From an uncultured Clostridium sp. (GTDB taxonomy: Bacteria > Bacillota > Clostridia > Lachnospirales > Lachnospiraceae): a stretch of DNA of 64,000 nucleotides. Of this stretch, positions 59,552 through 64,000 are shown piece after piece. Every line of letters begins with the position of its first letter. Positions within the stretch are counted from its first letter, which is position 1. Where the stretch lies: NCBI GenBank assembly GCA_900542035.1, contig UQMJ01000008.1, positions 1 to 64,000 of the forward strand, given 5' to 3'. Position numbers and translations under genes: made by a program. The notes under the pieces are model-generated. The model was not told the origin of the DNA, did no database searches, and worked only from the letters and a program-made list of their open reading frames with translations.

Positions 59552-59841
59552 TCAGAACTACCTGCTTTCGACAATGGCGCGGCATTGGAGGCTTTGCATT
59601 GGAAGAAATACCGCTTGTTTTTTCGGGCATTTCTGAATATAATATAGCTTGGATAATGTTGCTGAAAGAAAATTTGCTGAACTGCATTTTGTCATTGCTA
59701 AATTTTTTTGTAAATATTTGAAAAAACATAGAAATAATTAATGATTAATAGAAGGTTTTAAAACTATTTTTAGAGGCTTTTTACAAAAATATGAAAAAGA
59801 TAAAACTTTATTAATTAACTCTTTCATATTTAAGAAATTGT
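59552..59841 (+). other. Non-coding stretch before the kinase fusion gene
   Basis: AT-rich. A 63-codon open frame (59530-59721) overlaps the decayed Rpn copy, has no ribosome site and is not credible. Nothing else seen. Confidence 0.35.
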
Positions 59842-59906
59842 TGATATAATAACTATGCATATCTTGCGCCTCTGAGTGTTTTGTTTCGCAACTTACACTC
59901 GGGGGC
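59842..59906 (+). promoter_or_regulatory. Promoter and 12-bp leader hairpin of the kinase fusion gene
   Basis: Extended -10 TGATATAAT (59842-59850). The leader then folds GCCTCTGAGTGT (59868-59879) with ACACTCGGGGGC (59895-59906), including two G-U pairs, around a 15-base loop, 47 bases before the ATG. Short T-rich stretch after it; may be an attenuator. Confidence 0.5.
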
Positions 59907-59953
59907 ATTCTTATTATTATGAATAAAAAAGATGGAATACAAAGGAGAGTATA

Positions 59954-61576
59954 ATGAAACGTTTACTGATACTTGGGGCTGGGGGATTTGGCCAGATGGT
60001 AAAAGAGACTGCGCTGCTGCTGGGGTATGAAGAAGTAGTGTTTTTGGATGATGCGGAAAAACGCGCGGATGTTGTTGGAAAATGCTGCGATTATGTGATT
60101 AAGCATACAGAGTATCCCATGGCGGTGGCGGCGTTTGGAAACAACCGTACCCGTCTGTACTGGACAGATAAGCTTATAGAAGAAGGATATCAGGTGCCGG
60201 CGATTATCCATCCGTCGGCAATTATCAGTCCGAGCGCAGTAATCGGACAGGGATGCTTTGTGATGCAGAGAGCAGTTGTAAATACCCATACCCGTATTGA
60301 ACGGGCGGCGCTGATTAACAGCGGAGCAGTTGTGGATCATGATTCTGTAGTAGGCTGCGGCGCTCATGTGTGTCTTGGAAGCATTGTAAAGGCTAACTGC
60401 ACCATTGAGCCAGGGAAAAAGGTAGAGGCTGGAGAAGTTGTGTTCTCAACGAGAAGAAAGATTGAAGGGGCAGACAGCCGTTCTCTGGAAGATGCGGTAT
60501 ATGCATTTGGATTTGGTCCCCGATGCAGTTATGTAAAGCCTTTTGGAGAGGGACATATTAATGAAACCTATGCGGTCTATATGCCGGATGAAAACGGAGT
60601 GGATCAGCCTCTTTATGTGCTTCAGAGAATTAATATTCATGTATTTAAGAATCCAGAGCAGGTTATGGAGAATATTTTTGGCGTAACCGAATATCTTCGC
60701 GACGTGATCCGTCGGGAAGGCGGAGATTTGGACAGAGAGACGCTGTCTTACATTAAAACCAAGAGCGGGGAGCCTTATTTTGAGGATGATGAAGGTCAGC
60801 CGTGGCGCTGTTTAAATTATGTGTCTAATTCTGTCTGCTACCAGCTTGTAGAGAATCCGGATCAGTTTTACCAGTCGGCAAGAAGTTTTGGACATTTCTT
60901 AAAGCAGCTTGGGGAGTATCCGGCAGACAGCCTCTATGAGACCATTCCCCAGTTCCATGATACGGTAAAACGGTTCCTGGATTTTGAATCTGCAGTGAAA
61001 AAGGATGTGAAAAACAGGGGGCGTCTCTGCCGTCCTGAGATTGAGTTTGCGCTTGCCAGAAAGGATGACTGCAGTGTACTGATGGATCAGCTGCATGAGG
61101 GAATCCTGCCTCTTCGGGTTACCCACAATGATACAAAGCTCAATAATATTTTATTTGATGCCGATACAGGAAAAGGTCTCTGCATTATTGATTTAGATAC
61201 CATTATGCCAGGACTTGCAGCCAATGATTTCGGAGATTCCATCCGTTTTGGCGCTTCTACTGCAGAAGAGGATGAACCAGATCTGGACAAAGTTCATTTT
61301 GATATTCATTTATACGAACTTTATGTAAAAGGCTATATGGAAATGGCAAAAGACGTACTGACTCCGGCTGAGATGGCAAGTCTTCCGTGGGGCGCGCGTC
61401 TGATGACGTTTGAATGCGGCATCCGGTTTTTGATGGACTTTTTGCAGGGAGATATTTATTTTAAAACCGCGTATCCGGAGCACAACCTGGTACGTGCCAG
61501 AACCCAGTTCCGGCTTGTAAAAGAAATGGAAGAACAGTTTGAAACTATGTGCGAAATCGTAAGCAGATACGAATGA
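59954..61576 (+). CDS. Fusion of NeuD/PglD-like acetyltransferase and HexNAc 1-kinase-like domain
   Basis: 540 residues. Residues 1-175 form a PglD/NeuD-type sugar O/N-acetyltransferase: L-I-L-G-A-G-G-F-G-Q nucleotide-like start, then a beta-helix with N-S-G-A-V-V-D-H-D (catalytic His) and S-I-V-K-A-N-C-T. Residues about 185-540 are an APH-fold kinase like NahK: G-H-I-N-E-T-Y, V-L-Q-R-I-N-x-H-V-F-K-N-P-E, catalytic T-H-N-D-T-K-L-N-N and I-D-L-D-T-I-M-P-G. NahK phosphorylates GlcNAc/GalNAc at C1. The two parts are in one frame with no break. AAGGAGAG site. Specificity is inferred. Confidence 0.85.
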   Translation: MKRLLILGAGGFGQMVKETALLLGYEEVVFLDDAEKRADVVGKCCDYVIKHTEYPMAVAAFGNNRTRLYWTDKLIEEGYQVPAIIHPSAIISPSAVIGQGCFVMQRAVVNTHTRIERAALINSGAVVDHDSVVGCGAHVCLGSIVKANCTIEPGKKVEAGEVVFSTRRKIEGADSRSLEDAVYAFGFGPRCSYVKPFGEGHINETYAVYMPDENGVDQPLYVLQRINIHVFKNPEQVMENIFGVTEYLRDVIRREGGDLDRETLSYIKTKSGEPYFEDDEGQPWRCLNYVSNSVCYQLVENPDQFYQSARSFGHFLKQLGEYPADSLYETIPQFHDTVKRFLDFESAVKKDVKNRGRLCRPEIEFALARKDDCSVLMDQLHEGILPLRVTHNDTKLNNILFDADTGKGLCIIDLDTIMPGLAANDFGDSIRFGASTAEEDEPDLDKVHFDIHLYELYVKGYMEMAKDVLTPAEMASLPWGARLMTFECGIRFLMDFLQGDIYFKTAYPEHNLVRARTQFRLVKEMEEQFETMCEIVSRYE

Positions 61577-61580
61577 CAGA

Positions 61581-61631
61581 AGGGCGTTCCCAATCATCTT
61601 GCATGGTGATAGTTGGGGAACGCTCTTTTTG
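61581..61631 (+). terminator. Terminator after the kinase fusion gene
   Basis: AGGGCGTTCCCAA (61581-61593) pairs with TTGGGGAACGCTCT, then TTTTT. Confidence 0.9.
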
Positions 61632-61678
61632 ACTCTTTTCAGGAAAATAAGGATAAACATTCAAAATGGCTGGATTTC

Positions 61679-61738
61679 TTGACAAACATCCGATTTCGGA
61701 CTATAATAGACGGCAGAAAACATCCGATTTCGGACTAA
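61679..61738 (+). promoter_or_regulatory. marR-MATE promoter with two operators
   Basis: TTGACA (61679-61684), 17-base spacer, TATAAT (61702-61707): perfect consensus. The palindrome TCCGATTTCGGA occurs in the spacer (61689-61700) and again at 61723-61734, as part of a longer direct repeat AACATCCGATTTCGGACTA. Binding would block polymerase; the encoded MarR protein is the natural candidate. Confidence 0.85.
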
Positions 61739-61751
61739 TAGGAGGCGCGAT

Positions 61752-62240
61752 GTGAGGGGACATCCTATGGAAAAGATTCTTCGGGAATACAATCAGATTT
61801 TTAAGGAAAACAATGATTTATACCGAGAGGTAACAAAATCATTTGGACTGCCGGATACGGCGTTCTGGATTTTATATGCGCTGCAAGACAGCGGGGGAAT
61901 GGCAGCCCAGCGGGAGGTCTGCAGACTGCTGTATGAACCGAAACAGACGATAAATTCTGCACTGAAAAAGCTGGAGTCAGAAGGGATTATTGAATTAGTC
62001 CAGGGAAAAGACAGAAGAAGCAAGCAGATCCGGCTGACTGCCATAGGATCTGAACTGGCAGAGAGGACGGCGGATGTGGTCATGGAAGCGGAGTACCAGG
62101 CGTTTGGACAGATGGACGAGGCGGACCGAGAAGCGTTTTTGCGTTTGTTTCGTGTGTACACGGAAAATTTAAAAAAGAAGATGGAAGAAGCCGGACTGAT
62201 AGACCGGAGAAAGAAGGAAAGGGACAGTAAGAAAAAGTGA
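61752..62240 (+). CDS. MarR-family transcriptional regulator
   Basis: 162 residues. Winged helix with V-C-R-L-L-Y-E-P-K-Q-T-I-N-S-A-L-K-K-L-E-S-E-G as recognition helix and G-K-D-R-R-S-K-Q-I wing, dimer helices at both ends, Lys-rich tail. GTG 61752 is six bases from GGAGG; ATG 61767 is the alternative. Likely autorepressor and controller of the MATE gene, with which it overlaps by four bases (GTGA). Confidence 0.92.
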   Translation: MRGHPMEKILREYNQIFKENNDLYREVTKSFGLPDTAFWILYALQDSGGMAAQREVCRLLYEPKQTINSALKKLESEGIIELVQGKDRRSKQIRLTAIGSELAERTADVVMEAEYQAFGQMDEADREAFLRLFRVYTENLKKKMEEAGLIDRRKKERDSKKK

Positions 62241-63574
62241 AAAATCCAATTCAGTTATCAGAACATTTTACCTATAAGAAATTGTTTCGTTTTTGCGTGC
62301 CATCCATAGTTATGATGGTATTTACTTCTATTTATGGAGTAGTAGACGGTTTGTTTGTATCAAACTTTGTGGGAAAGACATCTTTTGCAGCCATCAACCT
62401 GGTTATGCCTTTTATTATGGTGCTGGGGGGAATCGGCTTTATGATCGGAACCGGAGGCAGCGCGTTAGTAGCAAAAACCCTGGGGGAAGGAAAAAAAGAA
62501 CAGGCCCACCGGTATTTTACGATGATGATTTATCTGACGCTGATTTTAGGCGTGCTGTCATCAGCGGTGGGAATTGCGTTTATCCGCCCGATTGCCATTT
62601 TTTTAGGCGCAACAGAAGAAATGCTTCGGGAATGTGTCATTTATACTCGTTCGGTGCTGTTTTTTAACACTGCGTTTATGCTTCAGAACGTATTCCAGAG
62701 TTTTTTGATTACAGCAGAAAAGCCAAAACTGGGGCTGGCGGCAACGGTAGCGGCCGGCCTGACCAATATGGCGTTAGACGCGCTGTTTATTGCGGGATTT
62801 CACTGGGGAGTTGCCGGCGCGGCGATTGCAACCGGAATCAGCCAGTGTGTAGGCGGAATTTTACCGCTGATTTATTTCTTAAGACCCAACAGCAGACTCC
62901 TTTGCCTGAAGAAAACCAGGATGGAAGCGGGGCCGCTGATAAAAGCCTGCGTCAACGGTTCCTCAGAGCTGATGACCAATATTTCTTCTTCCATTGTCAG
63001 TATGCTGTATAATTTCCAGCTGATTCGGTTTGCAGGGGAAAACGGCGTGGCGGCTTACGGCGTTTTGATGTATGTCCAGTTTGTATTTATTGCAATCTTC
63101 ATTGGATATGCCATCGGAACGGCTCCGATTATCGGGTATCATTATGGAGCGGGAAACCATAGTGAATTAAAGAGTATGCTGAAAAAGAGTCTTTTGATTA
63201 TGGGAATCATCGGAGTGGTAATGATGCTTCTGGCGCAGACGCTGGCAGGACCTCTGGCCCGTATTTTCGTGGGCTATGATGCAGATCTGTTTGATTTGAC
63301 AAAACACGCATTTAAGATCTTTTCTTTTGCCTTTGTGTTATCTGGAATTAATATTTTCGTATCGTCCTTTTTTACGGCTCTTAATAATGGCGGGGTATCC
63401 GCAGCAGTTTCGTTTTTGCGGACTCTGGTGTTCCAGCTTCTTTCGGTACTTTTGCTTCCGGTTGTGCTGGGAATAGATGGAATCTGGCTGGCAATTACCG
63501 TAGCGGAGATTTGTGCGTTTATTATTTCTCTTATCTTCCTTTTTGCCAAAAAGGAAACGTACCATTATCTATAA
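62237..63574 (+). CDS. MATE-family efflux transporter
   Basis: 445 residues, twelve helices, GTG start overlapping marR. G-V-V-D-G-L-F-V-S-N-F-V-G at helix 2 and N-G-S-S-E-L-M-T-N-I-S-S-S at the start of the second half place it in the DinF/MepA-like group. Drug or metabolite export regulated by the MarR protein is inferred from the operon. It contains an in-frame G6 run (62427-62432) with no frame break. Confidence 0.93.
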   Translation: MKNPIQLSEHFTYKKLFRFCVPSIVMMVFTSIYGVVDGLFVSNFVGKTSFAAINLVMPFIMVLGGIGFMIGTGGSALVAKTLGEGKKEQAHRYFTMMIYLTLILGVLSSAVGIAFIRPIAIFLGATEEMLRECVIYTRSVLFFNTAFMLQNVFQSFLITAEKPKLGLAATVAAGLTNMALDALFIAGFHWGVAGAAIATGISQCVGGILPLIYFLRPNSRLLCLKKTRMEAGPLIKACVNGSSELMTNISSSIVSMLYNFQLIRFAGENGVAAYGVLMYVQFVFIAIFIGYAIGTAPIIGYHYGAGNHSELKSMLKKSLLIMGIIGVVMMLLAQTLAGPLARIFVGYDADLFDLTKHAFKIFSFAFVLSGINIFVSSFFTALNNGGVSAAVSFLRTLVFQLLSVLLLPVVLGIDGIWLAITVAEICAFIISLIFLFAKKETYHYL

Positions 63575-63632
63575 TTTGAACTATAATTTATATAAAATTT
63601 ACAAAACAGCCTAACTATTGCTGGACAAATGG

Positions 63633-63663
63633 TTGACAAAATGTACAATTCTGTGCTAATCTT
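63633..63663 (+). promoter_or_regulatory. Possible promoter of the last gene
   Basis: TTGACA (63633-63638) followed by TGTGCTAATCT; spacing 16 to GCTAAT or 19 to TAATCT. Weak -10. Confidence 0.4.
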
Positions 63664-63706
63664 GTGCCATGGATTTTGTCTGTTTTAATAAAGGAGGCAT
63701 ACAAGG

Positions 63707-64000
63707 ATGAGAAAGAAATCGGGCTTTAAACAGATAGGAATGGCATTGCTGGCAGCTCTTTACCTTACTGGCTGTGCCGGCAAACCGGAAGCAACCCAGA
63801 CGCCGGAGCCGGCAGAAACCACGGCAGAGGAGACCAGCCAGACAGCAGAAACAACGGCAGCAGAGGAGAGTGCAGCAGCCGAGACGGACCGGTATGAAGA
63901 AATCATTGACCGCAGCGGAGATGAGGGGAAGCTGACTGCGTATTTCCTGGACTTAGAGACGGATCCGGATGCAGAAGATAAAGCGGGGGATTCCACGATT
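63707..64000 (+). CDS. Predicted lipoprotein, 3' end outside window
   Basis: 98 codons seen. Basic start, hydrophobic stretch, lipobox L-T-G-C with Cys at 22, then a Thr/Glu/Ala-rich linker to about 63. The folded part begins L-T-A-Y-F-L-D-L-E-T-D-P-D-A-E-D-K-A-G-D-S-T-I, which could be the first strand and G-D-S turn of a ComEC-like metallo-beta-lactamase domain; that is a guess from a short stretch. AAGGAGG site before ATG 63707. Confidence 0.75.
   Translation, partial: MRKKSGFKQIGMALLAALYLTGCAGKPEATQTPEPAETTAEETSQTAETTAAEESAAAETDRYEEIIDRSGDEGKLTAYFLDLETDPDAEDKAGDSTI

Noticed and set aside
62427..62432. G6 run in the MATE gene as a further phase-variable tract
   Set aside because: The frame is intact on both sides and encodes an ordinary Gly-Gly in a helix; shorter than the tracts at frame breaks.
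1..64000. tRNA, rRNA or IS elements with terminal inverted repeats
   Set aside because: I looked for tRNA T-arm and rRNA signatures and for transposases with inverted ends and saw none; a tRNA/IS search program would be decisive.

Overview
The window looks like chromosome of a spore-forming, gut-type Lachnospiraceae (Clostridia). The support is spoVAD/spoVAE behind a sigma-G-like promoter, a lysine riboswitch on dapAB, rex, strong AGGAGG ribosome sites, many GTG/TTG starts, MATE pumps and Rpn-type nuclease genes. I cannot name a species from sequence alone. Most of the window has moderate G+C; about 40.5-56.2 kb is clearly AT-rich and was probably acquired as a cassette.

Layout. 1-1.9 kb: tail of a MATE pump and a DUF6061-like gene, in AT-rich, accessory-looking DNA. 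1.9-6.5 kb: metal/redox block with a CPC-type metal P-type ATPase, a frameshifted rubrerythrin, translationally coupled ArsR and AraC regulators, and a small flavin-binding protein. 6.6-9.5 kb: an arsC-like pseudogene with an internal deletion, spoVAD-spoVAE and an Rpn-family nuclease. 9.6-34.4 kb: housekeeping genes, namely a class A PBP, YigZ, TypA, an SSB-like protein, a corrinoid adenosyltransferase-like ATPase, a cytosolic pectinesterase, riboswitch-controlled dapA-dapB, purB, purA, an ABC-F ATPase, rex, nnr, alr, a MazF-type toxin, a CorC-type CBS protein, a MATE pump, a lipoprotein and yebC. 34.7-35.7 kb: a secreted GH25 lysozyme with cell-wall-binding repeats.

35.7-57 kb is one surface-polysaccharide locus. 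A promoter and a structured leader with a G9 tract precede the regulatory and assembly genes: PHP tyrosine phosphatase, Wzz-type co-polymerase, BY-kinase, LCP ligase and a secreted protein. The AT-rich serotype cassette follows: initiating phosphoglycosyltransferase, five glycosyltransferases, an acyltransferase-3, polymerase, hexapeptide acetyltransferase, pyruvyl transferase, two flippases and an FrhB-like Fe-S protein. Three G7 tracts lie in the cassette. Two sit exactly where a reading frame breaks (acyltransferase-3 and one glycosyltransferase), and changing tract length by one base restores each frame. With the G9 leader tract this suggests phase-variable polysaccharide, the most interesting signal here. 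Assembly error at homopolymers is the main alternative.

56.2-64 kb: a sugar nucleotidyltransferase lies between an intact vanZ-like gene and a deletion-damaged copy of it. Then come a second Rpn nuclease with a decayed copy, a NeuD/PglD-like domain fused to an N-acetylhexosamine-1-kinase-like domain, a marR-MATE operon whose operator lies inside its own promoter, and the start of a lipoprotein gene. The kinase fusion and the nucleotidyltransferase could together turn HexNAc into a nucleotide sugar for the polysaccharide (inference).
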